Made by a program: the position numbers and the translations under genes. Source: CAYJAD01 sp964368075 (GTDB lineage Bacteria > Desulfobacterota > Desulfovibrionia > Desulfovibrionales > Desulfovibrionaceae). From it: 39,002 bases of DNA. The notes under the pieces are model-generated. The model made no database searches. It saw nothing but the letters and a program-made list of their open reading frames with translations, and was not told the DNA's origin. Location: the NCBI GenBank assembly GCA_964368075.1, contig CAYJAD010000016.1, positions 1 through 39,002 of the forward strand, written 5' to 3'. The number at the start of each line of letters is the position of its first letter. Within the stretch, counting starts at the first letter, position 1. This document shows, in pieces, positions 22,689-30,810 of the stretch.

Positions 22689-23762
22689 CTAATATAAGTC
22701 GGGGTCAGCGGGCATGCGTTCCCAATTAATTTTTCCTTTTTTCTTTTGTTTTCGTAACAATACATACATAGTGCCGGCGCCGCCGTCTGTAGGCTGCGCT
22801 GTACAAAAGGCTAAAACTACACGCTTAAACGGCTCTTGAGTAAGCCACAATTGCAATTTATCCCGCAATACCCCAAAGCCGTTGGGGGAATTTTTCCCTC
22901 TTCCCGGCACAAGAAGTACTGTTCTTAAGCCCTTAAACCACGCTGTTTTAAAGAAACCTACCAAGGCAGTATAAGCCTGCATGGCATTGAGCCCGTGCAA
23001 ATCAAAATGTGCTTCGGGGCTATACACGCCTCTGCGTAAATTATTCATGGTAAGCTCATCTATTCCGACAACATAGCCTTCTAAATATTCCCCTTTCAAG
23101 GACAAAGAAAATTCAAAACTTTTCTCCATCATGGAAGCAAAACATTCTTGCCTTTGTTCTGGCGTCATAGAAGGGCCTATCCAGGGTATAACATCGCGCC
23201 CCTTTCCTTGTAGAGGCAAGACATCTTGCATGGCTTTAGAAAAAGCCTCAGAGTCTTTGCTTTGGCTTTCTGCGGTGTCTCTTCCCATAAAGCCTGGGCG
23301 TTGCGAGGCCAAAAGAGCTTGCATGCTTATATCTTCGTGCACAGGCGCCACAATTGCTGTTTTCTTTTTTTCAGGTAAACTTGATGCATGCACCTTAGAA
23401 GGACTTTTCGATTTTGCTTTCTGACTATCCCCATTAAATGAAGATAGCGATATACCGCCTTTTTCAAAATGCGCTGCAAGGGTAAAAAAACTTTGCGCAT
23501 CTTTTTTTTTCTTCTTCTTACTGGGTTTAATATGCTGCACAGCACGTAAAAAGAGATGTTCTTCGTCTGAAGGTAATGCGTAAGATTTTGCAAAAGGACG
23601 TGCCTTAGAACAAGTATCCGCGTGAGCGCGTGTAGCAGCGTTTTTTGCCTTGGGTGGCCGAGGCACTGTGCTTCTTATATTCGAAAGCTCTTCTTGTTGC
23701 GCTTTTTCTTCTAAAGATTCACGTATGCCAGCAAAGGGAGTATGAAATGAATCGTTTTGCAT
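22689..23762 (-). CDS. Smr-domain protein
   Basis: A 357-residue protein. The N-terminal 200 residues are charged and low in hydrophobics (Lys/Ser-rich, with SKKKKKKDAQSFF), probably disordered. The C-terminus is a Smr domain of the MutS2/SmrA type: FDLHGLNAMQAYTALVGFF, TVLLVPGRGKNSPNGFGVLR and VLAFCTAQPTDGGAGTMYVL, including the DLHG, GRG and DGG(A)G(T) motifs of Smr nucleases. Smr proteins act on nucleic acid, for example in RNA cleavage at stalled ribosomes or DNA processing. I use the ATG at 23762; the upstream GTG at 23795 lies inside the secG terminator hairpin and is unlikely. It is convergent with the HlyD-type gene. Confidence 0.85.
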   Translation of the reverse strand: MQNDSFHTPFAGIRESLEEKAQQEELSNIRSTVPRPPKAKNAATRAHADTCSKARPFAKSYALPSDEEHLFLRAVQHIKPSKKKKKKDAQSFFTLAAHFEKGGISLSSFNGDSQKAKSKSPSKVHASSLPEKKKTAIVAPVHEDISMQALLASQRPGFMGRDTAESQSKDSEAFSKAMQDVLPLQGKGRDVIPWIGPSMTPEQRQECFASMMEKSFEFSLSLKGEYLEGYVVGIDELTMNNLRRGVYSPEAHFDLHGLNAMQAYTALVGFFKTAWFKGLRTVLLVPGRGKNSPNGFGVLRDKLQLWLTQEPFKRVVLAFCTAQPTDGGAGTMYVLLRKQKKKGKINWERMPADPDLY

Positions 23763-23778
23763 AATTTCTACTCGTGTA

Positions 23779-23805
23779 CAAAAAAAAGGGAGCACAAGGC
23801 CCCCT
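23779..23805 (-). terminator. Rho-independent terminator of secG
   Basis: On the minus strand AAGGGGGC pairs with GCTCCCTT (one G-T pair) over a short loop and is followed by eight T. It starts 22 nt after the secG stop codon and separates secG from the Smr gene. Confidence 0.8.
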
Positions 23806-23826
23806 TATATATTTCAGTAAAGTCTA

Positions 23827-24246
23827 TTATTCTGCCGTTTTTTCTGTGGCCGGTTTTTCTTCTGGTTTGGTTTCAACCGGCTTTGACTCAGCAGGTTTAG
23901 TTTCAGCAGGTTTTGTTTCAGCAGGTTTTTCTGCCGGCTTAGCAGGACTTGCAGGCGCTACAGGCGTAGTAGGCTTAGTTTCCTCAAAGGTTACGTCAAG
24001 CACTACGGATTCATCGTCAGTACGCGCGCCACTCATATATGTATAGCTTAAGCAGGTAAACAAAAAAAGAACGGCAGTAAAAGCTGTTAATTTGGATAAA
24101 AAGCCGCCGGCACCACTACTGCCAAAAACAGAGCCACCGCCGCCACCAAAAATAACGCCCATGCCTTCCCGTCCAGCTTGAAGCAATACAAGAATGATAA
24201 GCAATACGCAGACAATGATATGCAGCGTCAAAATAAGCGTTTGCAC
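23827..24246 (-). CDS. secG: Preprotein translocase subunit SecG with a long acidic-basic tail
   Basis: A 139-residue inner-membrane subunit of the SecYEG channel. Helix 1 is LILTLHIIVCVLLIILVLLQ, followed by the SecG signature QAGREGMGVIFGGGGGSVFG-type glycine loop and GAGGFLSKLTAFTAVLFLFT as helix 2. The normal protein ends soon after; here about 65 more residues follow, mostly repeats of KPAE/KPVE with Thr and Ser (such as ETKPAETKPAESKPVETKPE). The start is GTG at 24246 with GGGAGG 7 nt upstream. It lies downstream of tpiA, as in many bacteria, and ends at a terminator. Confidence 0.9.
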   Translation of the reverse strand: MQTLILTLHIIVCVLLIILVLLQAGREGMGVIFGGGGGSVFGSSGAGGFLSKLTAFTAVLFLFTCLSYTYMSGARTDDESVVLDVTFEETKPTTPVAPASPAKPAEKPAETKPAETKPAESKPVETKPEEKPATEKTAE

Positions 24247-24459
24247 AAAAAACCTCCCTACCCATATGGGGCATTCCTAGCAATAAAATTTATGGTCACG
24301 CGCAAAGCTGTTAAAACAGCTCAAAAAGCGCTGTACATACTGTTTTCGCTTAAACTTGGAAAAACTTTTTAAACTTAAAAAAAGAAATACAGTATTGGAA
24401 GAGCCCAAAAAAGCATTTCTTTAAGACAGCACCAAACAAATTATACTCTCAGCAAAATA

Positions 24460-25212
24460 TTAAGCTGTCACAATGCGAGCAAAACTTTCTGCTTGTAAAG
24501 AAGCACCTCCTACCAGTACTCCCTCTACATTGTCAAGTAAAAGAATAGCAGAAGCATTGTCAGCTTTCACACTTCCGCCATATAATATTCTAATTTTACT
24601 ACCTTTTTCACCCAAATTATTTTCTAGAATTTTACGCGTCAACGCATGAGCTTCTACAATTTCATCAGGGCCAGCTACCTTACCAGTGCCAATGGCCCAC
24701 ACAGGTTCATACGCTACAGCAAAATTTTCCTCGGTAATTTGAGGCGCCAAATCTTTTAGGCAAGCTAATTGTTCTTGCAAGACTTTTTCTAAAGCACCAG
24801 CTTCGCGTTCTTCCAAGCTTTCACCCACACAAAAAACAACTTTTACGCCTTTTTCAAGAGCATAAAGGGCTTTATCTTGCAAAAGCTGTAGCGTTTCGCC
24901 AAAAATACTTCTACGCTCTGAGTGCCCCACAAGAACCCAAGTGGCGCCCACATCTTGCAGCATGTTTAAGGAGATTTCTCCTGTAAATGCACCGTCTGCT
25001 TGTGGATAAAAATTTTGCGCACCAATGACCACAGCAATGCCAGATTTGACAGATTTTGAAGCAGCTTCAATGCACGTAAAAGGAGAAAAAATAAGAACTT
25101 CTCTATCTTGCATACTTTCTTTTTCTAAAAGAGCGCACAATGCTTGTACGGTGTCTGCAGCTTCTGCCCGAGTTTTGAACATTTTCCAATTAGCGGCCAT
25201 AAGTTTGTTCAT
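24460..25212 (-). CDS. tpiA: Triosephosphate isomerase
   Basis: A 250-residue TIM-barrel enzyme interconverting dihydroxyacetone phosphate and glyceraldehyde 3-phosphate in glycolysis/gluconeogenesis. Catalytic residues are visible: Lys in AANWKMFK (K10), His in LVGHSERRSIFGE, and the active-site Glu in AYEPVWAIGTGKVAGPD. The phosphate loop LYGGSVKADNA and GVLVGGASL are intact. Length is standard. The ATG at 25212 follows GAGGAA. It lies 53 nt downstream of rimI and 213 nt upstream of secG. That last gap has only short hairpins (such as AGCTGTT/AACAGCT at 24306-24321) and AT-rich sequence. Confidence 0.97.
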   Translation of the reverse strand: MNKLMAANWKMFKTRAEAADTVQALCALLEKESMQDREVLIFSPFTCIEAASKSVKSGIAVVIGAQNFYPQADGAFTGEISLNMLQDVGATWVLVGHSERRSIFGETLQLLQDKALYALEKGVKVVFCVGESLEEREAGALEKVLQEQLACLKDLAPQITEENFAVAYEPVWAIGTGKVAGPDEIVEAHALTRKILENNLGEKGSKIRILYGGSVKADNASAILLLDNVEGVLVGGASLQAESFARIVTA

Positions 25213-25265
25213 AAAATTCCTCGCTATGTATAATTTTTAAACGCGAAAAAATACCATAGCCGACA

Positions 25266-25808
25266 TCACAATGCAAGCGTATAAATGCAAGCGTCTTCAC
25301 CGGTATCTGTATAGTACTTCCTTCGTATGCCCACACAGTGAAAAGAAAATTTTTCATACAAGCATCTCGCAGCCACATTGCCCTCGCGCACTTCTAAAAT
25401 AATTTTTTCAATGGCGTTTTCTTTGGCAAAGTGCACCGCCGCGGTAAGCACAAAAGCTCCGTACCCTTGCCTACGTGCTTGAGGATCCACTGCAATATTC
25501 AATATTTCCATTTCATCAAACATATGATAAAAAGAAACATACGCTGTAAGAGTGTGTGCACTTTTTGCAAGAGGTGCACAAAATTCTTGTTCTTTGGCTA
25601 TGCCAGCATTTTTTGATGTACTTGAGCTTGTATTTTCAGCGTTAAGCCAAAGCCCTAATGCTGTAAAATGCTTCTGTTGTAAAACGGCGGCGCATTGCTC
25701 TTCTGACCAAGGCAAAGAAAAGCATTGTTTTTCCAAGGCTGCCCATGCGGCTACGTGTTGGTGCTGTATGTGTTGAAGCATATTTTTATCTGCTACAAGG
25801 TGTTGCAT
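25266..25808 (-). CDS. rimI: RimI-type GNAT N-acetyltransferase
   Basis: A 180-residue acetyltransferase that in its best-known form acetylates the N-terminal alanine of ribosomal protein S18. The N-terminal part has LEKQCFSLPWSEEQC, the usual RimI start. After an insert of about 20 residues (NTSSSTSKNAGIAKEQEFCA), it has DEMEILNIAVDPQARRQGYG, the acetyl-CoA-binding A motif (R/Q-x-x-G-x-G/A), and EVREGNVAARCLYEKFSFH, the B motif. The start at 25808 has AAGGA about 10 nt upstream. An in-frame ATG 9 codons later has no site. The start codon overlaps the start of the divergent Nudix-like gene by two bases. Confidence 0.85.
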   Translation of the reverse strand: MQHLVADKNMLQHIQHQHVAAWAALEKQCFSLPWSEEQCAAVLQQKHFTALGLWLNAENTSSSTSKNAGIAKEQEFCAPLAKSAHTLTAYVSFYHMFDEMEILNIAVDPQARRQGYGAFVLTAAVHFAKENAIEKIILEVREGNVAARCLYEKFSFHCVGIRRKYYTDTGEDACIYTLAL

Positions 25809-26406
25809 GCATTATTATCCTTATACGCATAAAATAAGTAAAGATTTACTTGAAATTGTTGATGCTCACGACAAGCCTTTTCTCTTGCTTAACCATAGAC
25901 AAGCTAGAGCTCTTCCTCATCGAACCGTCGTTCTTATAGTACAGGATACTACGGGCAAAATGCTCATGTGGCGAAATTTTCGTGAAAAATTAAAAAAGTG
26001 GGATCTTCTCTACGGCTATGTGCGCGCTGGTGAAGCTAGAGAGCATACCATGCTACGACTCATTGAAAGACACATCCCCCCTCTCTTTCAGCTTATCCTT
26101 CATAAAGATTACGCACATATTTTAGAAAATGCACGGTGCATTTATGGCGAAGAAAGAGCGCAGCATTCTAAAAAAAATTCCAAAAATACACCGAGTACCT
26201 TGCATCATGCATCACTTACAAGACCCAAGCTTGAAAATACCGCACTTTTTTTATTGAACTTACGAGAAACAGAAAAGGCCCTTTTAGGTAAGGACTTATT
26301 ATGGCTGGATTTCGACGAACTACAAGGCTTTGCCAAACATTTTTCTGATATGCTTGGCAATAAAACGCACGAGCTTCTTACCTTAGATTATCTGCAAAAA
26401 GTATAA
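25807..26406 (+). CDS. Nudix-like protein with degenerate Nudix box
   Basis: A 199-residue protein whose N-terminal half resembles Nudix hydrolases of the isopentenyl-diphosphate isomerase-like branch: LEIVDAHDKPFLLLNHRQAR, PHRTVVLIVQDTTGKMLMWR and KWDLLYGYVRAGEA. The Nudix box (normally Gx5Ex7REUxEExGU) reads GYVRAGEAREHTMLRLIERH: the first Gly and Glu remain but the catalytic REUxEE part is RLIERH, so the metal-binding acidic pair is missing. The protein is probably not a normal Nudix hydrolase; binding or another role is possible. AAGGTG lies 6 nt before the ATG. It is convergent with mreB, with only 22 nt between them. Confidence 0.65.
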   Translation: MHYYPYTHKISKDLLEIVDAHDKPFLLLNHRQARALPHRTVVLIVQDTTGKMLMWRNFREKLKKWDLLYGYVRAGEAREHTMLRLIERHIPPLFQLILHKDYAHILENARCIYGEERAQHSKKNSKNTPSTLHHASLTRPKLENTALFLLNLRETEKALLGKDLLWLDFDELQGFAKHFSDMLGNKTHELLTLDYLQKV

Positions 26407-26428
26407 ATTTAAAGCGAAAAAAGCACAA

Positions 26429-27454
26429 TTAATTAATAAAGAGTTGTGAATACATATCTAAATCATCAAGAGTTTTACCAGTTCCACGCACCACAGTGGT
26501 TAGGGGATCATTATCCACAACGACTTTCAAGCGAGTTTCTTGCGCAATGTATTGGTCAAGCCCCTTCAATAAAGCCCCGCCACCGGCAAGTAATAAGCCA
26601 TTACTATAAATATCTCCGGCAAGTTCTGGCGGTGTTTTTTCTAAAGCCTTAAAAATAGCTTTTACAATAACGCGCAAACAATCGCGTAAAGCCTCCCGTA
26701 CATGCCCCTCTGAAATGCGCACCACCTTGGGCACTCCTTGCACTAAATCCTTGCCAGAAACATCTAGCATGGGCATATTGGGCATAGGTATGGCGCACCC
26801 AAGAATTTTCTTCACGTTCTCTGCGGTATTTTCACCTACATCTAATTGGAAAACATCGTGAATATAACGTAAAACGGCCATATCCATAGCATCGCCAGCC
26901 ACACGCACCGATTCAGAAAAAGCCGTAGACGACATGGTGATAATTGCCACCTCTGAAGTGCCACCGCCAATATCTAAAACCAAATTTCCCAAGGGCTCAT
27001 GTATAGGAAGGTTAGCCCCTATGGCTGCTCCCATGGGCTCTTCAATAAGGTACACTTCGCGCACACCGGCCATGAGCGCAGCATCAATAACGGCTTTTTT
27101 TTCCACTTGTGTAATACCCGTAGGCACACATATAACCATGCTGGGTTTCACAAAGCGTATGCCCGTCACAGCTTTGCGGATAAAATAGGAAATCATCTCC
27201 TTGGTAACATCAAAATCGGCAATAACGCCATCCTTCATGGGACGAATGGCGCGAATATTCTTTGGAGTACGGCCAATATAGCCCTTAGCTTCATTTCCCA
27301 CCGCAAGCACAGTTCCTGTGGTAGCGTCCACAGCCACCACCGAAGGCTCATTAAGCACAATGCCATGCTCCCTTGTATATAACAAGGTATTGGCAGTGCC
27401 CAAATCCATAGCTAATTTTTTACCTAAACGCCCAAAGAGCTGTGAAAGCATCAT
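26429..27454 (-). CDS. mreB: Rod-shape determining actin homologue MreB
   Basis: A 341-residue bacterial actin that forms membrane-bound filaments guiding cell-wall elongation. Signatures: phosphate-1 loop AMDLGTANTLLY, RPMKDGVIADFDVTKEMISY, PTGITQVEKKAVIDAALMAG, phosphate-2 LVLDIGGGTSEVAIIT, and adenosine motif GLLLAGGGALLKGLDQYI. Length is normal. The start overlaps the stop of the GAF gene in an ATGA arrangement, so the two are translationally coupled. A second ATG immediately after gives a better distance from GAGGA and may be the real start. No mreC/mreD follows. The assignment is secure. Confidence 0.96.
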   Translation of the reverse strand: MMLSQLFGRLGKKLAMDLGTANTLLYTREHGIVLNEPSVVAVDATTGTVLAVGNEAKGYIGRTPKNIRAIRPMKDGVIADFDVTKEMISYFIRKAVTGIRFVKPSMVICVPTGITQVEKKAVIDAALMAGVREVYLIEEPMGAAIGANLPIHEPLGNLVLDIGGGTSEVAIITMSSTAFSESVRVAGDAMDMAVLRYIHDVFQLDVGENTAENVKKILGCAIPMPNMPMLDVSGKDLVQGVPKVVRISEGHVREALRDCLRVIVKAIFKALEKTPPELAGDIYSNGLLLAGGGALLKGLDQYIAQETRLKVVVDNDPLTTVVRGTGKTLDDLDMYSQLFIN

Positions 27455-28530
27455 TCATCCTCACTGTATGGTTGATGATCAGCATCATGATGCGCCGCGC
27501 GATCATGCACTTGAGCTTGAGGCAAAAGTTGATGCAAACGGCTTCGCAAATACAGATTTTCCAGAAAAAGGCTTAGATAGTCCGCACATTGATTTAAGAA
27601 AGAACGTAGGGCTTCATCCATTTCACGTCCGTCGCTATGCGCAAGACATAAAACCCCTCGTGCCGATTTATTTACCACCACAGGAATGCAAATTATAGCA
27701 CGATAAGGCGGCATATCGGGCATTTTTCCAAAGAGAGAAATATGTGTATTACCAGTTAATCCATCAGAAAAAATAGATTGGTGTTCATCTCTAAAAACCC
27801 AGCCCACCATACCACTTTGAATGGGAAAGACCAATTGTTGTCGCCCTTGCAAAAGCACTTGTTTGTTTTCTCCTTCAAGCACATAGCATTCTTCAGAAGG
27901 ATCTAACGAGGCAAAAGCGCAGTACTCAAAACGCACCGCATGAGCCACTGTGCGTAGAAAATTTTGTAAAAAAGTAGACCACGCCTTATACTGAAAACGC
28001 AAAGAACGTATGATACCAAGGCAAGTAAAATAGTCTGCTATGGTGGCAGGATTTTGCGGTAAGGGAATTTCACCATCTTCAGTTTCATCTCTTTCACTGA
28101 CAAGGTCGGCAAAAAGTTGTAAAATTTTACTATCTTTATCCGAAAAAGAATACAGCTTCTTACTGTCTACGCAGAGCACCCCCCCTGACGGCACAGAGCA
28201 CCCCATAAAGGCTTTTACACCATTTTCCTCTTCATCTTTATAGTACCCAAGTTTATGCTGATTTTTATCATAATTCATCATAACAATGGGCTTATTGTCA
28301 CGTAAAATCTCCCCCGACAGGCTCATATCTGGGCTAATAAATTCACAATAATCGTTGCTGTCACCTAGGGAAAAGGTGGCCGCCAAAGCATACTGCTCAC
28401 CATCTTCTTGTGGAAGATAGAGGCTTGCAGAGTAAGCGTCAAAAACACTGCAGATAATTGCAAGGATTTGAGTATGCATATATGTCATTTCTTTCATAGT
28501 GATATCATGTGTTAAAAATAGGTTAGGCAC
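27451..28530 (-). CDS. Double-GAF-domain protein upstream of mreB
   Basis: A 359-residue soluble protein with two GAF-like sensor domains, roughly residues 18-145 (QILAIICSVFDAYSASLYLP to GGVLCVDSKKLYSFSDKDSK) and 185-330 (FLRTVAHAVRFEYCAFASLD to RAIICIPVVVNKSARGVLCL). It has no kinase, GGDEF or HTH output domain. The C-terminus is His/Asp-rich (HDRAAHHDADHQPYSEDE). Position and coupling to mreB suggest a role in signalling to cell shape, but this is only context. The start is uncertain: a GTG at 28530 sits beside a short palindrome, while ATGs 11, 14 and 17 codons later fit the domain boundary but lack clear ribosome sites. Confidence 0.72.
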   Translation of the reverse strand: MPNLFLTHDITMKEMTYMHTQILAIICSVFDAYSASLYLPQEDGEQYALAATFSLGDSNDYCEFISPDMSLSGEILRDNKPIVMMNYDKNQHKLGYYKDEEENGVKAFMGCSVPSGGVLCVDSKKLYSFSDKDSKILQLFADLVSERDETEDGEIPLPQNPATIADYFTCLGIIRSLRFQYKAWSTFLQNFLRTVAHAVRFEYCAFASLDPSEECYVLEGENKQVLLQGRQQLVFPIQSGMVGWVFRDEHQSIFSDGLTGNTHISLFGKMPDMPPYRAIICIPVVVNKSARGVLCLAHSDGREMDEALRSFLNQCADYLSLFLENLYLRSRLHQLLPQAQVHDRAAHHDADHQPYSEDE

Positions 28531-28545
28531 TACCTAAAAGGTAGT
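28529..28545. promoter_or_regulatory. Short palindrome at the GAF gene start
   Basis: ACTACCTAAAAGGTAGT is a perfect inverted repeat (arms ACTACCT/AGGTAGT around AAA). It overlaps the GTG start candidate of the GAF gene. It could be an operator in front of the GAF-mreB operon. Confidence 0.3.
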
Positions 28546-28669
28546 TTAGCAAAGCACAGCCAATGCCGCAACCGTTTTTATGGAAAAGTTAAACAAACGT
28601 ATATATTACAGTTTTTTACAAAAAAGAAATATTATATCTTTTATAAGCAAAAATATTTCTCAAAAACAT

Positions 28670-29431
28670 TTAAGATTCCATCCAGATGAGGCTGGCTTGC
28701 CTTCCTGATTCTTTTTCTTGTCTGTAAGAAAAGAAATGCTCTCTCATGCTATAGGTGCAAAGGTCAAGTCCAAAAATATTTTGCAGTGGCACTCCTGCTG
28801 TGCACAGTTGATCTCGTGTTAAAGTCCATAAGTCCATGGTTTTTCTTGCTGTATCGTACCAAGGAAGAAAGTTTTCCCCCCATTCATCAGCAAAATGTAT
28901 AAACTCCGCCACAGGTGGACTTAAGCTTGGACCACGCACAGCAAATAAATCTTTGGCTAAAATATCATAGTGTTGGCAAAAACGCTGTATGGCAGATGCA
29001 ATAAATTCTATCTTATTAGCGCGCCACCCAACATGCAGTGCCATAATATGTTTTCCTTCTTTATGAGTAAGGAGCACAGGCTGGCAGTCTGCGGTTTTAA
29101 TCATTAACGCAAGCCCTGTTTTATCGGTCGCTTGCCCATCAGCCTCAGGCAAGGGATGACCTGCATAGGTACGTGCTACTTCCAGTAAAGTGGGTTGAGG
29201 ATCAAAGATAAGTTCCTGTCCATGCACTTGTGAAAGTTCGCTAAAAGGATGGCCAATATATTTTGTTAAATCTGTTCTATTGTGCAGCACGGCCTTTTGA
29301 GCATCCTTGGTTACATAGGAGATGTTGCCGCCTCCATAAGCCCCAGAGGATGCGCCGCCCTCTCTTGTTTGAAAAAGACAGCGAACCTTCGCAACACCGG
29401 GAAAAGAAAAAGGAATTGATGTTATACCCAT
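28670..29431 (-). CDS. pgeF: PgeF/YfiH-type laccase-domain protein (purine nucleoside phosphorylase / peptidoglycan editing factor)
   Basis: A 253-residue cytosolic protein of the DUF152/YfiH family. Zinc-site residues are present: H70 in LSQVHGQELIF, C116 in IKTADCQPVLLTHKEG, and H133 in ALHVGWRANK. EADGQATDKTGLAL and VRGPSLSPPVAEF are the family's other landmarks, and FFSYRQEKESGRQASLIWME is the typical end. Members are described as purine nucleoside phosphorylases/adenosine deaminases, or as factors that prevent mis-incorporated serine in E. coli peptidoglycan. The HVGWRANK stretch departs from the commoner HAGWRG. The start overlaps the 3' end of the upstream 5-formyl-THF cyclo-ligase by 10 nt. 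Confidence 0.9.
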   Translation of the reverse strand: MGITSIPFSFPGVAKVRCLFQTREGGASSGAYGGGNISYVTKDAQKAVLHNRTDLTKYIGHPFSELSQVHGQELIFDPQPTLLEVARTYAGHPLPEADGQATDKTGLALMIKTADCQPVLLTHKEGKHIMALHVGWRANKIEFIASAIQRFCQHYDILAKDLFAVRGPSLSPPVAEFIHFADEWGENFLPWYDTARKTMDLWTLTRDQLCTAGVPLQNIFGLDLCTYSMREHFFSYRQEKESGRQASLIWMES

Positions 29432-30009
29432 AAAATACCTTCATCGCTAACAAGCGCTTGTACTGGAATATCCCATTCTTGAGTGGGCAAAGCGTCCACA
29501 ATTTGCCACGAAAAAGCAAAGCCCATGCACAAGACTTTATCTTTGTTCAAAAACTGTAAAAAACGATCATAATAGCCCCCCCCATAGCCTATGCGTTGTC
29601 CTTTGGGGGTAAAGGCTACACCGGGAATGAGTAAAATATCTAATTGAAGCGTGGTTTGATCTGATGCCATGATGTCTTGTTTAGGTTCAACAATGCCATA
29701 TTTTCCCACTGTCAAATCTTGCATATTTTGACAGGCTATAAAATCCATATGGCCTTGCTTTCCTTGCTGACAGCGGGGCAAAAAAACTTTTTTACCTTGC
29801 CCCCAAGCTTGAGTACATAAATCTTGTGTTTGTACCTCTCCCTGAGTGGGCATATAGAGTGCTACGTGCTGTGCCTCTTGCCAAACTTTTTGTGACAATA
29901 AGAGATTTTGTGCTTTTGAACTCAATAACTGCACATCATGTAAGGATTGTTCTTTTCTGCGACGCAACATGTCCTTACGCACAGCTTCCTTGGAAATTTT
30001 TTCAAACAT
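29422..30009 (-). CDS. 5-formyltetrahydrofolate cyclo-ligase
   Basis: A 195-residue enzyme (YgfA/FAU1 family) that converts 5-formyl-THF to 5,10-methenyl-THF with ATP. The substrate/ATP loop is seen in IPGVAFTPKGQRIGYGGGYY followed by DRFL, the family hallmark, and the N-terminal RKDMLRRRKEQS is the conserved basic helix. LYMPTQGEVQTQDL matches the central strand. I start at the ATG at 30009, preceded by AGAGGTAAG; the frame is open nine codons further up without a ribosome site. Its 3' end overlaps pgeF by 10 nt. It is divergent from the phosphoesterase gene across a 75-nt gap. Confidence 0.9.
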   Translation of the reverse strand: MFEKISKEAVRKDMLRRRKEQSLHDVQLLSSKAQNLLLSQKVWQEAQHVALYMPTQGEVQTQDLCTQAWGQGKKVFLPRCQQGKQGHMDFIACQNMQDLTVGKYGIVEPKQDIMASDQTTLQLDILLIPGVAFTPKGQRIGYGGGYYDRFLQFLNKDKVLCMGFAFSWQIVDALPTQEWDIPVQALVSDEGILWV

Positions 30010-30084
30010 AGACTTACCTCTTTTACTCTCTATCAAGCTATGTTATCCTTTGCATATAAATAACTCTAACAAGGAAACACTGTT

Positions 30085-30789
30085 ATGCCAAGCCCTGAAA
30101 ATGTGCTTTCCCCCACCGAGGGGAAGCAAGATTATATGTGGATTGTTATAGGTGATATTCATGACGATATTTCCTCCATTGATGCTATTGCCGAACTTGC
30201 CGATGCTGATGGTATTATTGTTAGTGGGGACATAACTTTTGATGGCGGCGTCAAGCATGCAGAGCGCGTGCTTTTAGCTCTCGAAGAGCTGAATCCACAT
30301 ATTTTGGCCCAAATCGGCAATATGGATAGAGCCGAAGTCACAGAGTGGCTAAAAGAAAAAGATTGGAACTTACATACAGAGGTGCGCGAGCTTACCCCCG
30401 GTGTCTGCGTTTTTGGTGTGGGTGGCTCAACCTTCACCCCCTTTGGTACGCCTAGTGAATTTCCTGAATCAAATTTTTCTACATGGTTAGAAGAAGCCTG
30501 GTTAAAAGCCCGTAAATGGCAAAAGCATGTGCTCATTTCGCATAATCCCCCTAAAGACACATTGTGCGATGTTATTGGTGATAATGTGCATGTGGGATCC
30601 ACTGCTGTTCGAGAATTTATAGAAGAAAACCAACCTGATATTTGTATTTGTGGACATATTCATGAAGCGTGTAATATGGACAGAATTGGGCGCACCATCA
30701 TAGTTAACCCCGGAAATTTTTCTGCTGGCGGTTATGTGGTTTTACGATACAATAATGGGCGACTTTCTGTTGAATTAAAGCATATATAA
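30085..30789 (+). CDS. Metallophosphoesterase (calcineurin-like)
   Basis: A 234-residue two-metal phosphoesterase of the YfcE/Icc-like group. Metal-binding motifs run in order: MWIVIGDIHDDISS (D-x-H), IIVSGDITFDGG (GD), AQIGNMDRAEV (GN-D), LISHNPPKDT (H) and ICICGHIHEACN (GH-x-H). All are present, so it should be active; the substrate may be a nucleotide, phosphoprotein or phospholipid head group. AAGGAA precedes the ATG at 30085. A second in-frame ATG at MWIVIGDIH would remove a 17-residue extension, and family members often start there. A small hairpin (GCTTTCCCC/GGGGAAGC) lies in the extension. Confidence 0.85.
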   Translation: MPSPENVLSPTEGKQDYMWIVIGDIHDDISSIDAIAELADADGIIVSGDITFDGGVKHAERVLLALEELNPHILAQIGNMDRAEVTEWLKEKDWNLHTEVRELTPGVCVFGVGGSTFTPFGTPSEFPESNFSTWLEEAWLKARKWQKHVLISHNPPKDTLCDVIGDNVHVGSTAVREFIEENQPDICICGHIHEACNMDRIGRTIIVNPGNFSAGGYVVLRYNNGRLSVELKHI

Positions 30790-30810
30790 ATAAACATTTA
30801 AGGAATAAAT

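Noticed and set aside
23763..23795. GTG start for the Smr protein at 23795
   Set aside because: It lies inside the secG terminator hairpin; the ATG at 23762 downstream is more credible.
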